This document shows positions 27,661 to 36,897 of a DNA stretch of 64,000 nucleotides, in pieces. Position 1 is the stretch's first letter; each line of letters opens with the position of its first letter. This DNA is from Bacillota bacterium (lineage in GTDB: Bacteria; Bacillota; Negativicutes; Sporomusales; UBA7701), in assembly GCA_023415775.1 (NCBI GenBank), contig JAEZJM010000020.1:62001-126000 (forward strand), written 5' to 3'. Under the pieces are notes generated by a model that did no database searches, was not told the origin of the DNA, and worked only from the letters and a program-made list of their open reading frames with translations. The translations under genes were made by a program, and so were the position numbers.

Positions 27661-29136
27661 ATGGAAACAAGCATCGTCGCCCGACTGCTCGGCAAGCTAC
27701 TGGCGGTATATGCCGCGGTCATGGTTGTCCCGCTCGTCTATGCCGCCTTGTTACGCGAGCCGGTTATATTCGCACTTTTCTTTTCTGTGGTCATAACAGG
27801 GATCATGGGAGCTGCGTTGTACTTTTTTGGCGAGGAACCGGGGCGCATCGGCGCCCGCGAGGGCTTCCTTGTCGTGGCCGGCGCATGGGTGCTCACCAGC
27901 GGGCTTGGCGCCCTCCCTTACTGGTTCTCCGGCTGGGTACCCACCTACCTCGACGCTGTCTTCGAAACGGTCTCGGGGCTCACAACCACCGGCGCCAGCA
28001 TCATTACCGACGTCGAAATCCTGCCCCGAAGCCTGCTGCTCTGGCGCAGCCTCACCCACTGGCTTGGAGGTATGGGCATTATCGTTCTCTTTCTTGTCTT
28101 CCTCACCAATGTCGGCGCCGACGCCGTCAACCTCTTCCGGGCCGAGTCCCCGGGGCCGACCGTCGACCGGGTCCTGCCCCGCATCCGCACGATGGCGGTG
28201 AGGCTGTGGCAAATGTACGTGCTATTCACCGCCATCCAGATCGTCCTCCTATGGATAGCCGGCATGGATCTCTTCGACTCCATCAACCACACCTTCGCCA
28301 CAATGGCCACCGGCGGCTTTTCCACCAAAAACACCAGCATCAAATACTTCGACAGCCTGGCCATCGAACTCATCCTCGTCTTCTTCATGTTTCTGGCGGG
28401 CGGCAATTTCGGCCTCTACTACCTGGCGTGGCAAAAGGGTTTCAAAAAAATATGGCAGGATAGCGAGTTCAGGCTTTACTTCGCCATCGTCCTTTTCTCC
28501 ACAGGCACCATCGCTGCCTTCCTTTATTACGGACCGGGCATTGATCCCGCCACCGGCCTCAGGGAGGCACTGTTCACCGTCGTTTCGCTCATGACCACTA
28601 CCGGCTTTGTCACCGCCGATTTCGATCAATGGCCGCCGGCCACGAAAATCATCCTCATGCTGCTCATGTTTCTCGGCGGCTGCGCGGGCTCGACCGCCGG
28701 CGGGCTGAAAGTGGTGCGGCTGCTCATCCTCGTAAAGGACGCCGCCATATCGCTGCTGCACGCCTTCCATCCCAAGCTGGTTTGCGCGCTCAAGATCGAC
28801 AAAAAACCGGTCGACCCCACCGTCCTCCATATGGTGCTGCAGTTTTTCTTCCTGTTCATGGCGATCTTCTTCGTATCGGTTCTGCTCGTCACCGCTACAG
28901 GGCTAGCCCCGTTCGACGCCATGGGAGCCGTCGCCGCCACCCTCGGCAACGTCGGCCCCGGTTTCGGCGCCGTCGGCCCAACCACTACCTTCGCCGACGT
29001 CCACCCGTTCGCCAAAGCCGTTTTAATCGCCGACATGCTGCTCGGGCGCCTGGAGCTTTTCACCCTCCTCGTTCTCTTCCACCCCGAGTTCTGGCAACCG
29101 TATCTGACAGGACGGAAAGTAACCCGCGACGAATAA
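27661..29136 (+). CDS. trkH: Trk potassium channel subunit TrkH
   Basis: Predicted 491-residue inner-membrane K+ uptake channel built of four M1-P-M2 repeats. Selectivity-filter-like glycines are seen in SGLTTTGAS, TMATGGFST, LMTTTGFVT and ATLGNVGPG, and the intramembrane gate region in GGCAGSTAGGLKV. It acts with the cytoplasmic TrkA ring encoded just upstream. The ribosome site is weak (AAGG), consistent with coupling to trkA. Confidence 0.95.
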   Translation: METSIVARLLGKLLAVYAAVMVVPLVYAALLREPVIFALFFSVVITGIMGAALYFFGEEPGRIGAREGFLVVAGAWVLTSGLGALPYWFSGWVPTYLDAVFETVSGLTTTGASIITDVEILPRSLLLWRSLTHWLGGMGIIVLFLVFLTNVGADAVNLFRAESPGPTVDRVLPRIRTMAVRLWQMYVLFTAIQIVLLWIAGMDLFDSINHTFATMATGGFSTKNTSIKYFDSLAIELILVFFMFLAGGNFGLYYLAWQKGFKKIWQDSEFRLYFAIVLFSTGTIAAFLYYGPGIDPATGLREALFTVVSLMTTTGFVTADFDQWPPATKIILMLLMFLGGCAGSTAGGLKVVRLLILVKDAAISLLHAFHPKLVCALKIDKKPVDPTVLHMVLQFFFLFMAIFFVSVLLVTATGLAPFDAMGAVAATLGNVGPGFGAVGPTTTFADVHPFAKAVLIADMLLGRLELFTLLVLFHPEFWQPYLTGRKVTRDE

Positions 29137-29144
29137 CAAATAGC

Positions 29145-29174
29145 AAAGGAGCCGCTCTGCTGAGCGGCTCCTTT
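29145..29174. terminator. Bidirectional terminator between trkH and kimA
   Basis: Perfect 13-base stem AAAGGAGCCGCTC / GAGCGGCTCCTTT with a 4-base loop between convergent genes. Confidence 0.85.
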
Positions 29175-29191
29175 CTTAACGACAATAACGA

Positions 29192-31036
29192 TTAATCTTT
29201 AAGGTGGTAAGGAACGGTGGTAACGGCGACATTCTCCCGTAGAACAAGCGTGGTATGGAGGATCCAGCCGGTCTGGTTGTGAAGCAGCCGGTGCCACCAT
29301 CTCTTCGTCTCGAACTCGGGGATGACGACGGTGATAAAGTCATTGGGATCTTTTCGTTTTTCCCGCTTTTCGATAAAGGCGAGCAGCGGCTGCAGCAGCA
29401 GGCGGTAAGGCGAGCGCAGGATCACCAGCTCCACTCCCGGCTGCCAGCGGGCCCACTTTTCCCGCAGCTTCTGTTCGGCCGCCTCGTCCTCGGTGGCAAC
29501 GATATGAACGGCGATGACCTCGTCGCCGATAGTACGCGCGTATCTGAGCGTCTGGTAAACGACGCGAGTCGGTGTCGACACCGGCACGATCACAATGTGC
29601 CGGCCGATTTCCCCGGGTTCGGGGGCGCAGTCCGCCGAGAAGCTTAATTGGGCGGCAACCTTGTCGTAATGGGCGCGGATACTTTTGAACAGCTTGATCA
29701 TCAACGGAATGAAAACGAGAATTATCCAGGCGCCGTGGACGAACTTGGTCACCGTGATGATGATTACGACTACCCCTGTAGCAAGGGCCCCCATGCTGTT
29801 CAGAAAGGCCCTCCAGTGCCAGCCGGGGCTCTTCTCCCGGAACCAGTGTACGACCATGCCCGTCTGGGCAATGGTGAAAGAAATGAAAACACCGATTGCG
29901 TACAACGAGATCAGGTGGTCGGTCTGTCCCCCGTAAACGACGATCAGAATGGCGGCGGCGATGGTAAGCAGGATGATGCCGTTCGAATAGGTGAGGCGCT
30001 CGCCGCGGGTGGCCAGATAGCGAGGCATATACCCGTCGCGGGCGACGATCGACAGCAGGATTGGCAGCCCGTTGTAGGCGGTGTTGGCCGCCAGATAGAG
30101 CACCAGCATCGTGGCGATCTGTACATAGTAATAAGCCGCCGACCGCCCGAAAACCTGCTCGCTGATCTGCGAAAGGGCGGTGACATTTTCCACCGGAAGA
30201 ACGTGGAAATGCATGACCAGAAAAGAAATGCCGACAAGCATAAAGCCGAGAATGCCCGCCATCCAATAGGTGGTATGCACGGCGTTGCGGGCCGGGGGAT
30301 TTTTGAACATCGGCACGCTGTCGGCGATTGCCTCCACGCCGGTCATCGAACTGCAGCCGTTGGCGAACGCGCGCAGGACGAGGAAAAGCAGCGCCATATC
30401 GAGCGGCTGCCTGGCAGTAGAGGCTGCCGGCAAAAGCTGCGTGTTTTGCGTGTATGCCTGGTAAAAGCCTGTGCCTATCAAGGCAAACATGCCGAACAGG
30501 AAGGCATAAGTCGGCAGCACGAAGGCATCCGATGACTCCTTTACGCCCCGCAGGTTTATCAGCATCAGAATGAGAAACAACACGCCAAGGTCAAGGGCGA
30601 CCTCGTGGCCGACAAGCACCGGGAAAGCGGACGTAATCGCCGCAGTGCCGGCCGAAACGCTGACCGCGGCCGTCAGGACATAATCGGCGAAAACCGCCGC
30701 CGCGGCCACCAGAGCCGGATACTCGCCGAGATTCTTCATTGCGACAGCGTAAGCTCCGCCCCCGCCGGGGTTGGCCCGCGCCACCTGGACATAGGAAAGA
30801 GCGACCACAAGCAGCAGCAGCAGCACCGACAATGTCACCGGGGCCATGTAGCCATAAGCGGCCATCGCCGGTGCCAGGGCCAGGGTGAGCATCACCTGCT
30901 CGGGGCCGTACGCCACCGAGGAGAGCGCGTCGGAGGAAAATATCGACAGCGCTTTCCATTTGGGCAGTTTCTCGTGGTGGAGGTCTTTGTTGTGCAATGG
31001 CCTGCCGATGAGCAGGCGCCTGAAAACGCGCAGCAC
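29192..31036 (-). CDS. kimA: KimA-type potassium importer (APC superfamily)
   Basis: Predicted 614 residues, the same length class as Bacillus KimA (YdaO). N-terminal segments IGRPL and SSDALSSVAYGPEQ, the RANPGGGGAYAV helix break, and a soluble C-terminal domain (HIVIVPVSTPTRVVYQ, ILRSPYRLL, HNQTGWIL, TVPYHLKD) all fit this family of proton-coupled K+ importers. GTG start with a G-rich ribosome site. No c-di-AMP riboswitch fits in the about 100 bases upstream. It is convergent with trkAH, giving two K+ systems side by side. Confidence 0.88.
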   Translation of the reverse strand: MLRVFRRLLIGRPLHNKDLHHEKLPKWKALSIFSSDALSSVAYGPEQVMLTLALAPAMAAYGYMAPVTLSVLLLLLVVALSYVQVARANPGGGGAYAVAMKNLGEYPALVAAAAVFADYVLTAAVSVSAGTAAITSAFPVLVGHEVALDLGVLFLILMLINLRGVKESSDAFVLPTYAFLFGMFALIGTGFYQAYTQNTQLLPAASTARQPLDMALLFLVLRAFANGCSSMTGVEAIADSVPMFKNPPARNAVHTTYWMAGILGFMLVGISFLVMHFHVLPVENVTALSQISEQVFGRSAAYYYVQIATMLVLYLAANTAYNGLPILLSIVARDGYMPRYLATRGERLTYSNGIILLTIAAAILIVVYGGQTDHLISLYAIGVFISFTIAQTGMVVHWFREKSPGWHWRAFLNSMGALATGVVVIIITVTKFVHGAWIILVFIPLMIKLFKSIRAHYDKVAAQLSFSADCAPEPGEIGRHIVIVPVSTPTRVVYQTLRYARTIGDEVIAVHIVATEDEAAEQKLREKWARWQPGVELVILRSPYRLLLQPLLAFIEKREKRKDPNDFITVVIPEFETKRWWHRLLHNQTGWILHTTLVLRENVAVTTVPYHLKD

Positions 31037-31141
31037 CGGGATCCCCCCGCAAATTTTTTAAACTAGAGCTTATTCTACCACTTTCCGGCAGAAAACAATA
31101 TCGCCGGTTTTGGCAAATTTAGCTTGCGTTGCGCTACAGGC

Positions 31142-31171
31142 AAACAAAAACCACTGCCGCGGTGGCAGTGG
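31142..31171 (-). terminator. Rho-independent terminator after cbiO
   Basis: Stem CCACTGCC / GGCAGTGG followed on the minus strand by TTTTTGTTTG. It closes the cbiMNQO operon seven bases after the cbiO stop. Confidence 0.8.
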
Positions 31172-31177
31172 CGTTTA

Positions 31178-32011
31178 TTATCTTCGCGTCAGTAACGCTG
31201 TCAACTCCGCGCATGTGCGGGGAGCGGCGCCGGCGGGGAGGATGCTCCGTTCGCCCAGGGCGGCGGCGATCTCGGCAAGTACGGGACGGGCGAACCCGAG
31301 ATCCGCGTGATCGGCGCGGGCGAGGATATCGGCAGGGGATCCGGCCGCTATCGTCCTGCCGTTGGCGAGCACGTAAACCAGATCGGCCCAGTTCCACGCC
31401 CAGTCGATATCGTGGGTAGCGACAAGCAGCGTCTTGCCGGCGGCGTGGAGCATGGCGAGCGTCTCTCTGAGGCTGGTTAGCCCGGGGTAATCGAGGCCCG
31501 CCGTCGGCTCGTCCATCACCAGCGCGTCCGGGTCCATCGCCAGTACCCCGGCGATCGCGACCCGCTTCTTCTGCCCCTGGCTGAGGAAATGGACAGGCGC
31601 CGCCTTATGGTCCAGCATACCGACGGCCTCCAGAGCGGCCTCGGCCCGACGCACCGCTTCGCTCGCCGCCAGGCCCATATTCATCGGCCCGAAAATCACA
31701 TCGTCGAGCACGTTGCCGGCGAACAGCTGGGTGTCGGGATCCTGGAACACCAGCCCCACTTTCTGGCGCAGGTAGGCCAGGAAATCGCGGTCATAGCGGT
31801 AGGGCTGCCCCATATAGCTGAGCTGGCCGGCGAGCGGCCGCAGGATGGCGTTGATGTGGAGAAAAAGAGTCGACTTGCCCGCGCCGTTGGGGCCGACCAG
31901 CGCCACCCGCGCTCCGGCCGGGATCGCGAGCGTGGCGCTGTCCAGGGCCAGATTGCCCGGACGGTAGCGGAAGGTTAAGTTGTCGGCGGCGATGAGGGGC
32001 ATAGTAGTCAT
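31178..32011 (-). CDS. cbiO: Cobalt ECF transporter ATPase CbiO
   Basis: Predicted 277-residue ABC ATPase. Walker A GPNGAGKST, Q-loop VFQDPDTQLF, signature LSQGQKKRVAIA, Walker B ALVMDEPTAGLD and switch ATHDIDW are all present. It energises Co2+ uptake by the CbiMNQ membrane complex. CGGAGG precedes the ATG; it begins 16 bases after the cbiQ stop. Confidence 0.95.
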   Translation of the reverse strand: MTTMPLIAADNLTFRYRPGNLALDSATLAIPAGARVALVGPNGAGKSTLFLHINAILRPLAGQLSYMGQPYRYDRDFLAYLRQKVGLVFQDPDTQLFAGNVLDDVIFGPMNMGLAASEAVRRAEAALEAVGMLDHKAAPVHFLSQGQKKRVAIAGVLAMDPDALVMDEPTAGLDYPGLTSLRETLAMLHAAGKTLLVATHDIDWAWNWADLVYVLANGRTIAAGSPADILARADHADLGFARPVLAEIAAALGERSILPAGAAPRTCAELTALLTRR

Positions 32012-32027
32012 ATTATCCTCCGCATAT

Positions 32028-32789
32028 CTACATTACCCCCGCCGCCGCCAGAAAAGCCAGGAAGGAGACGATAGCGGCCAGCCTAAAAGGGCTGGCGATC
32101 TGGGGCGGGTAATAATGGGTCAGCCGTCCCTGGTAGTTGCGGGCCGTCAGCGCATTCCCCAGGTCGTTAGCTGTCAAAAAAGCCTTGCGGCCCACATTTG
32201 CGGCCAGCAGAGCCAGCGAGTTCAGCGACCGCCGCGGGCCGGCGTAACCCAGCCGCGACTGCTGCGCCGTGTAGATCTGCCCGGCGGCGGACAGGAAAAC
32301 AAAAATAAACCTGTAGGTCAGCAGGGCGATCTCGCTCACCGGCCTCAGCCCGGGAAAACGGGCGAACCACGCGGCCAGATACGCCGCCGGCGTCGTCGTC
32401 GCCAGCATCAGCAGGCAGGACACCGCCGCCACGCTGCGTAGCAGCAGCTCGCCAGCCGCGGCCAGCGCGGGCGCTGTCACACCGACATAAAAACCCCCCG
32501 CCGCCACCGAAGCGAGGGCGTTAAACGGCGTGGCGGTGACGCTCACCGCCACACCCGCCAGGCCGGCAGCCAGGAATGCCAAAGGCGCCAGCCACAGGCG
32601 CAGGATATACCCCGCCGGGATGCGGGCCAGCGCCATCACGGCGTGCATCGCCACGAAAACCGCGAGAAGCACGGCCGGGCGCGGCAGCGCCAGCGCCAGC
32701 GCCAGCGACCCGCCGCCGAGCAGAAGCTTCTCGCCGATACTCACCTTATTGAGGGCGTTGTTGTAGGCGAGGTAATCGAGAAAAAGCAT
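32028..32789 (-). CDS. cbiQ: Cobalt ECF transporter transmembrane protein CbiQ
   Basis: Predicted 253 residues with several membrane helices. The coupling-helix segment typical of ECF T-proteins is seen in RLGYAGPRRSLNSL and ALTARNYQG. It joins CbiM to the ATPase CbiO. Its ATG lies one base after the cbiN stop. Confidence 0.93.
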   Translation of the reverse strand: MLFLDYLAYNNALNKVSIGEKLLLGGGSLALALALPRPAVLLAVFVAMHAVMALARIPAGYILRLWLAPLAFLAAGLAGVAVSVTATPFNALASVAAGGFYVGVTAPALAAAGELLLRSVAAVSCLLMLATTTPAAYLAAWFARFPGLRPVSEIALLTYRFIFVFLSAAGQIYTAQQSRLGYAGPRRSLNSLALLAANVGRKAFLTANDLGNALTARNYQGRLTHYYPPQIASPFRLAAIVSFLAFLAAAGVM

Positions 32790-32790
32790 G

Positions 32791-33057
32791 TCAGCCCGTC
32801 GCCCGGCGGCGGTGGCGGTAGGCGAAGTAGCCGAAAAAGCCCACGCCGAGGGCGGCCTGGAGGGCGAACAGCCAAGGCTCGGCCGCCTCCGAAGGCTCCC
32901 ACAGCGAGGCGGCCCACGGTTTATAGTCGGGTTTGAGCTGGCCGATGGCGGCGGTGGCCTGGTCGTCCGTGCCGGCGAAGTCGCCGGTGACGATGATGGG
33001 CGCCAGGACTACGGCCGCCGCGATTATTATCAGGAAGACAATACGCAGTGTTGTCAT
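32791..33057 (-). CDS. cbiN: Cobalt transport accessory protein CbiN
   Basis: Predicted 88 residues with an N-terminal and a C-terminal membrane helix flanking an external loop (FAGTDDQATAAI, then YKPWAASLWEP), the standard CbiN layout. It assists metal loading onto CbiM. It lies between cbiM and cbiQ in the cobalamin-controlled operon. Confidence 0.92.
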   Translation of the reverse strand: MTTLRIVFLIIIAAAVVLAPIIVTGDFAGTDDQATAAIGQLKPDYKPWAASLWEPSEAAEPWLFALQAALGVGFFGYFAYRHRRRATG

Positions 33058-33109
33058 TGACGTGCCCCTCTTTTATAAGCGGTTATCATTCGCAGGATTA
33101 AAGGCCCTA

Positions 33110-33847
33110 TCAACGGCTTGGAGAAGATTCCTTCCACCACAGGGGGATGATCCCCTGTTCGCCGTACCGCAGCAAAGCGCTGTAAACCACCACACTGATA
33201 AGCCCTTCGCAGACAGCCAGCGGCAGCTGGGTAAAGGCGAAAATTCCGAGGAACTTGCCGTACGCGGCCGCGAAGCCGCCGACAGGGTCGGGGAAAGCGA
33301 GCGCCAACTGGCCGGCGGTAACCGCGTAGGTCAGCCAGTCGCCGAGCAGAGCGGCGACAAACACGGCAGGTTTCTCCGGCAAGCCCAAGGCGAGAGCCAG
33401 GCGGAAGGCCCCCCAGGCCGCGAAAGCTCCGGCGACCCCCATCGCGAACGTATTCGCTCCCCAGGTCGTCAGGCCGCCGTGGGCGAGCAGCAACGCCTGG
33501 AAGAGCAGCACGATGCCGCTGAGAACGCTCGACACCGCCGGGCCGAAGAGGATTGCGCTGAGAGCCACGCCGGTCGGGTGAGAACTCGAACCGGCGACAG
33601 ACGGTATCTTCAGGGCAGACAGGACAAAAATGAACGCCGCCGCCAGACCGAGGAGCATCTTCCGCTCCGGGTAAAGAACCAGCACCTTGTTGATCCTGCG
33701 GATGCCGAGCAGCACGAACGGCAAAACGGCCAGCAGCCAGCCGAGAGCGTACTCCTTCGGCAGGAAGCCCTCCATAATATGCATTGCCGCCGCGGTAGCC
33801 GGCGCCGCCAGCAGCAGCGCGCCGACGGCCAAAACCTTAATAACCAT
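33110..33847 (-). CDS. cbiM: Cobalt transport substrate-binding membrane protein CbiM
   Basis: Predicted 245 residues. The signature MHIMEGFLP supplies the metal-binding N-terminal region after a cleavable leader (ending ATAAA), so the His is near the processed N-terminus as in characterised CbiM. SSSHPTGVALSAILFGP and GGLTTWGANTFAMG are family motifs. I start at the ATG downstream of AAAGAGGG; an upstream extension runs into the riboswitch terminator. First gene of cbiMNQO. Confidence 0.94.
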   Translation of the reverse strand: MVIKVLAVGALLLAAPATAAAMHIMEGFLPKEYALGWLLAVLPFVLLGIRRINKVLVLYPERKMLLGLAAAFIFVLSALKIPSVAGSSSHPTGVALSAILFGPAVSSVLSGIVLLFQALLLAHGGLTTWGANTFAMGVAGAFAAWGAFRLALALGLPEKPAVFVAALLGDWLTYAVTAGQLALAFPDPVGGFAAAYGKFLGIFAFTQLPLAVCEGLISVVVYSALLRYGEQGIIPLWWKESSPSR

Positions 33848-33867
33848 AAACACAGCCCTCTTTCGCA

Positions 33868-33906
33868 ACAAAAAAATCCCTACCCCTGTCGGGAAGTAGA
33901 GATTTT
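33868..33906 (-). terminator. Attenuator of the cobalamin riboswitch
   Basis: Imperfect stem built from ATCTCTACTTCCC and GGGGTAGGGAT on the minus strand, followed by seven T. It lies between the riboswitch and cbiM, so cobalamin binding probably favours early termination. Confidence 0.75.
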
Positions 33907-33954
33907 GCCTGTAAGTCGTCAAAATCCCCTCCCCATCGCTCGTGGGTTAAAGCG

Positions 33955-34130
33955 GTGATTGTCGGAAAGGCAGTTCTTCTGACTCAGGATCATAGCTCGC
34001 CTGCGCCTTCCCAGGACATCGACCGTCCCAGTGGCAAATCGTGCAGGCTGGCTCCCCATTACAGCGGCGGGACCGTGTTGGCATTGCACCAAGCTTCCCT
34101 ATTAAGCCGTAAGGCACCTTTCCCATCATA
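33955..34130 (-). promoter_or_regulatory. Cobalamin riboswitch
   Basis: On the minus strand the sequence contains GCTTAATAGGGAAG, then GGTGCAATGCC, then CGGTCCCGCCGCTGTAA, and later GAGTCAGAAGAACTGCC, the conserved blocks of the cobalamin aptamer in order. The B12 box differs slightly from consensus. It precedes cbiMNQO, as expected for feedback control of cobalt uptake by vitamin B12. Confidence 0.93.
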
Positions 34131-34152
34131 TGCAATTGTTTATTCCCTTAAA

Positions 34153-34181
34153 ATTGTATTTTATGCTGGCATCACTGTCAA
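34153..34181 (-). promoter_or_regulatory. Consensus sigma-70 promoter for the cobalamin riboswitch operon
   Basis: On the minus strand TTGACA (34181-34176), a 17-base spacer and TACAAT (34158-34153). The -35 box overlaps the serS stop codon. Confidence 0.85.
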
Positions 34182-35449
34182 GCCCTTATCAAATCGACGC
34201 CCATATATGGCCGCAAGGCCTCGGGGACGACGACCGAGCCGTCCGCCTGCTGATAGTTTTCCAGGATCGCCGCCACCGTGCGGCCGATAGCCACCCCCGA
34301 CCCGTTGAGGGTATGGACGAACTCCGGCTTCGCTTTGGCGTCGCGGCGGAACTTGATATCGGCGCGGCGGGCCTGGAAATCCTCAAAGTTCGAGCACGAA
34401 GAAATCTCCCGGTAACGGTTGAAACTCGGCAGCCACACCTCAAGATCGTACGTCTTCGCCGAAGAGAAGCCCATGTCGCCGGTGCACAGCAGCACCACGC
34501 GGTAGGGCAGGCCGAGCAACTGGAGCACCTTTTCGGCGTTGGCCGTCAGCGCCTCGAGCTCGGCGTACGAATTCTCCGGCAGGCTGAACTTCACCAGCTC
34601 CACCTTGTTGAACTGATGCTGGCGGATGAGGCCGCGGGTATCGCGCCCGGCGGCTCCCGCCTCGGCCCGGAAGCAGGCGCTGTACGCGGTATAGCGCAGC
34701 GGCAGCTCCTTGGCGTCGAGGATCTCCTGGCGGTGCAGATTAGTCACCGGCACCTCGGCGGTGGGGATGAGGTAGTAGTCCAGACCTTCAAGCTTGAACA
34801 TATCGGCGGCGAACTTGGGCAACTGGCCGGTGCCGACCATGCTGTCGCGGTTGACGATGAACGGCGGGAAAAACTCGGTGTAGCCGTGCTCGCCGGTATG
34901 CAGATCGAGCATGAAATTGATCAGCGACCGCTCCAGGCGGGAGCCCAGACCGCGATAGAAGGTAAAGCGGGCGCCGGTGACCTTGCCGCCGCGCTCAAAA
35001 TCGAGGATGCCGAGCCTCTCGCCGATGTCCCAGTGGGCCTGCGGCTCGAAATCGAACACCCGCGGCGCGCCCCAGCGGCGCATCTCAGGGTTGGCCGTCT
35101 CATCTAACCCCACCGGCACCGACTCGTGCGGCACATTGGGGATATTCATCAGAATTGCTTCAAGGCCGCTCTCCGTCTCCTTGACCTTGTTATCCAGCAA
35201 AGCAATACGGTCGCCCACGGCGCGCATCTCGGCGATCATATCCTCGGCGGGGGCGCCGCTCTTCTTCAGGCGGCTGATCTCCTGGCTGACGGTGTTGCGT
35301 TTACTCTTCAGGGCCTCCACCTCGACCAGCAGTTCCCGCCGCTGTTTCTCCAGCGCCAGGAAACCGTCGAGACTGAGGTCGAGCCCGCGGTTTTTCAGGG
35401 CTGTTGCAACCTTATCCGGGTTCTCGCGTACGAATTTGCTATCAAGCAT
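34178..35449 (-). CDS. serS: Seryl-tRNA synthetase
   Basis: Predicted 423 residues, normal for bacterial SerRS. The N-terminal 100 residues are the tRNA-binding helical arm ([16 protein letters not shown]...). The class II core has motif 2 in [16 protein letters not shown] and motif 3 in [16 protein letters not shown]. Start ATG has GGAGGATC upstream. No T-box leader is visible; a TATAAT-like -10 lies near 35502-35507 on the minus strand. The 3' end carries the promoter of the next operon. Confidence 0.97.
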   Translation of the reverse strand: MLDSKFVRENPDKVATALKNRGLDLSLDGFLALEKQRRELLVEVEALKSKRNTVSQEISRLKKSGAPAEDMIAEMRAVGDRIALLDNKVKETESGLEAILMNIPNVPHESVPVGLDETANPEMRRWGAPRVFDFEPQAHWDIGERLGILDFERGGKVTGARFTFYRGLGSRLERSLINFMLDLHTGEHGYTEFFPPFIVNRDSMVGTGQLPKFAADMFKLEGLDYYLIPTAEVPVTNLHRQEILDAKELPLRYTAYSACFRAEAGAAGRDTRGLIRQHQFNKVELVKFSLPENSYAELEALTANAEKVLQLLGLPYRVVLLCTGDMGFSSAKTYDLEVWLPSFNRYREISSCSNFEDFQARRADIKFRRDAKAKPEFVHTLNGSGVAIGRTVAAILENYQQADGSVVVPEALRPYMGVDLIRA

Positions 35450-35678
35450 GTCAGGATCCTCCTTAGTGGTCTGCCCGTTATTGTATGCGGCCCGCGGCCG
35501 CATTATACACGCTCGGGGGGGAATCCGCCCTCCATGGCAAAATCCGCCAAAAGCCTACTACTTAATTTTACCCTCGCCCGCCTGGCCCGTCAAGCGCGAC
35601 GGGGCGGCATCCCGGATGCGCGGCCCACGGAGGATTTCCCCAACCAGAAAGCGAATCTAGCCAGCGAGGTGATCTGCA

Positions 35679-36359
35679 GTGTTCACGACCTACTCCAGCC
35701 ACGCCGAGCTCGAACAGGCCCTGCTGGCGTGCGACAGATGCCCCCTCCGCCGGGACGCCATCGGCCCAACCTCCTCCAACGGCTCCGTCGACGCGCCCCT
35801 GGCTGTCGTCGGCGAAGGGCCGGGCGGCGTCGAGGACGAATACGGCGTCCCGCTTGTCGGCCCGTCCGGGCAACTTTTGGACAAAGCGCTCGGCAGCGTG
35901 GGGGTCACCCGCGACAAAATCTACGTCACCAACATAATAAAATGCCGCCCCAAAGGCAACCGCACCCCCACCGTCGAAGAAGGCCGCGTCTGCGCCCTCA
36001 ACTGGCTCGACGAAGAACTCGGCCTCGTCAAGCCCAAAGTCATCGTCGCCCTCGGCAGCGTCGCCCTCAAATACCTCATGGGCCACGACGCTCGCATCAC
36101 CAAAGACCGCGGCCGCTGGTTCGACACAAAATACGGCATCCCCGCCATCGCCACCTACCACCCCGCCTACCTCCTGCGGCTCACCGGCCAGGACCAGGTT
36201 AAAGCCAAATGGGAAGTCTTCTACGACCTCAAAGCCGCCGTCGAAAAAACCCGCGAACTCGCCCCCGGCTGCGACCTCGCCTCCCCCGAAAAGCCCGACC
36301 TGCTCGCAATGTATGAGAGCCGGCGACAGGAACGGAAGAGGGCCGGTAAGGTAGAGTAA
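35679..36359 (+). CDS. Type-4 uracil-DNA glycosylase (4Fe-4S)
   Basis: Predicted 226 residues. CDRCPLRRDA near residue 18 plus two later cysteines (CRPKGNRTP and VCALNW) match the four cluster ligands of family-4 UDG. The active-site loop is VVGEGPGGVEDEYG and the second motif is TYHPAYLLR. It excises uracil from DNA as the first step of base excision repair. GTG start with GAGGTG upstream. It is divergent from serS. Confidence 0.92.
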   Translation: MFTTYSSHAELEQALLACDRCPLRRDAIGPTSSNGSVDAPLAVVGEGPGGVEDEYGVPLVGPSGQLLDKALGSVGVTRDKIYVTNIIKCRPKGNRTPTVEEGRVCALNWLDEELGLVKPKVIVALGSVALKYLMGHDARITKDRGRWFDTKYGIPAIATYHPAYLLRLTGQDQVKAKWEVFYDLKAAVEKTRELAPGCDLASPEKPDLLAMYESRRQERKRAGKVE

Positions 36360-36634
36360 CCTATTGAGTGCAAGATATAGCAAGTTTTTAATAGCCCAGA
36401 TGCAAAATTGGAGAGTCGTTTTTCAAGGTATTAAGAAATCTTGTTTCTGTCGGTTTTTTCGTAAAGGCGCTTTGCCGCAATGCGCGAAGCAGGCCCCTCA
36501 AGGTCCTTTATCAACTGGGCCTCGCCGCTCATCTTCACGCGTAAACTGATAAAAACACCACTAGGTAATATATTTCAATCCATCCTTAGTATCTAAAGGA
36601 ATAGCAGCCCCAGACGCTAGTTTCCCCCGGAGGG

Positions 36635-36850
36635 TTGACCGAACGTGAAAGCGAAATTGCCGCCCTGATTGTCCGCGGCAAAACATACAAGCAGGTCGTC
36701 GGCGAGCTGCACATCAGCGAGAACACCGTCAAAACCCATGTCAAAAATATTTACGCAAAATACAAAAATATTTACGCAAAATGCAACGTGCAAAACCGCA
36801 ACCAGCTTTTACATTTGGTGATAGCCACCGATAATCACCCTTTACAGTGA
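36635..36850 (+). pseudogene. LuxR-type HTH fragment with internal duplication
   Basis: Only a C-terminal LuxR DNA-binding domain is left: LTERESEIAALI, then YKQVVGELHISENTVKTHV. A perfect-length 21-base tandem duplication at 36743-36784 (one mismatch) inserts KNIYAKY into the last helix region. A stop codon lies in frame about 30 bases upstream and no sensory domain is present. The ribosome site abuts the TTG too closely. It resembles the HTH of the membrane regulator at 43634-45082 and may be a relic of a paralogue. Confidence 0.55.
36743..36784 (+). repeat. 21-base tandem duplication
   Basis: Two adjacent copies of AAAAATATTTACGCAAAATAC, the second ending TGC. It adds seven codons to the LuxR-type fragment without changing frame. 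Confidence 0.9.
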
Positions 36851-36861
36851 TGACATGATAA

Positions 36862-36894
36862 AAACGGCGCCTACCCGGAGGGGAGGCGCCGTTT
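36862..36894 (-). terminator. Rho-independent terminator after the Ig-like repeat gene
   Basis: Perfect 11-base stem AAACGGCGCCT / AGGCGCCGTTT followed on the minus strand by further T. It starts 4 bases after the stop codon. Confidence 0.85.
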
Positions 36895-36897
36895 CGC

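Noticed and set aside
31037..31141. c-di-AMP riboswitch upstream of kimA
   Set aside because: The gap is about 100 bases and lacks the conserved blocks of that element.
35450..35678. Possible T-box leader upstream of serS
   Set aside because: No T-box sequence block or antiterminator hairpin is visible; only a -10-like TATAAT was found.
36360..36634. Short gene in the gap after the uracil-DNA glycosylase
   Set aside because: Frames are short, lack ribosome sites and show no recognisable motif; the stretch appears non-coding.
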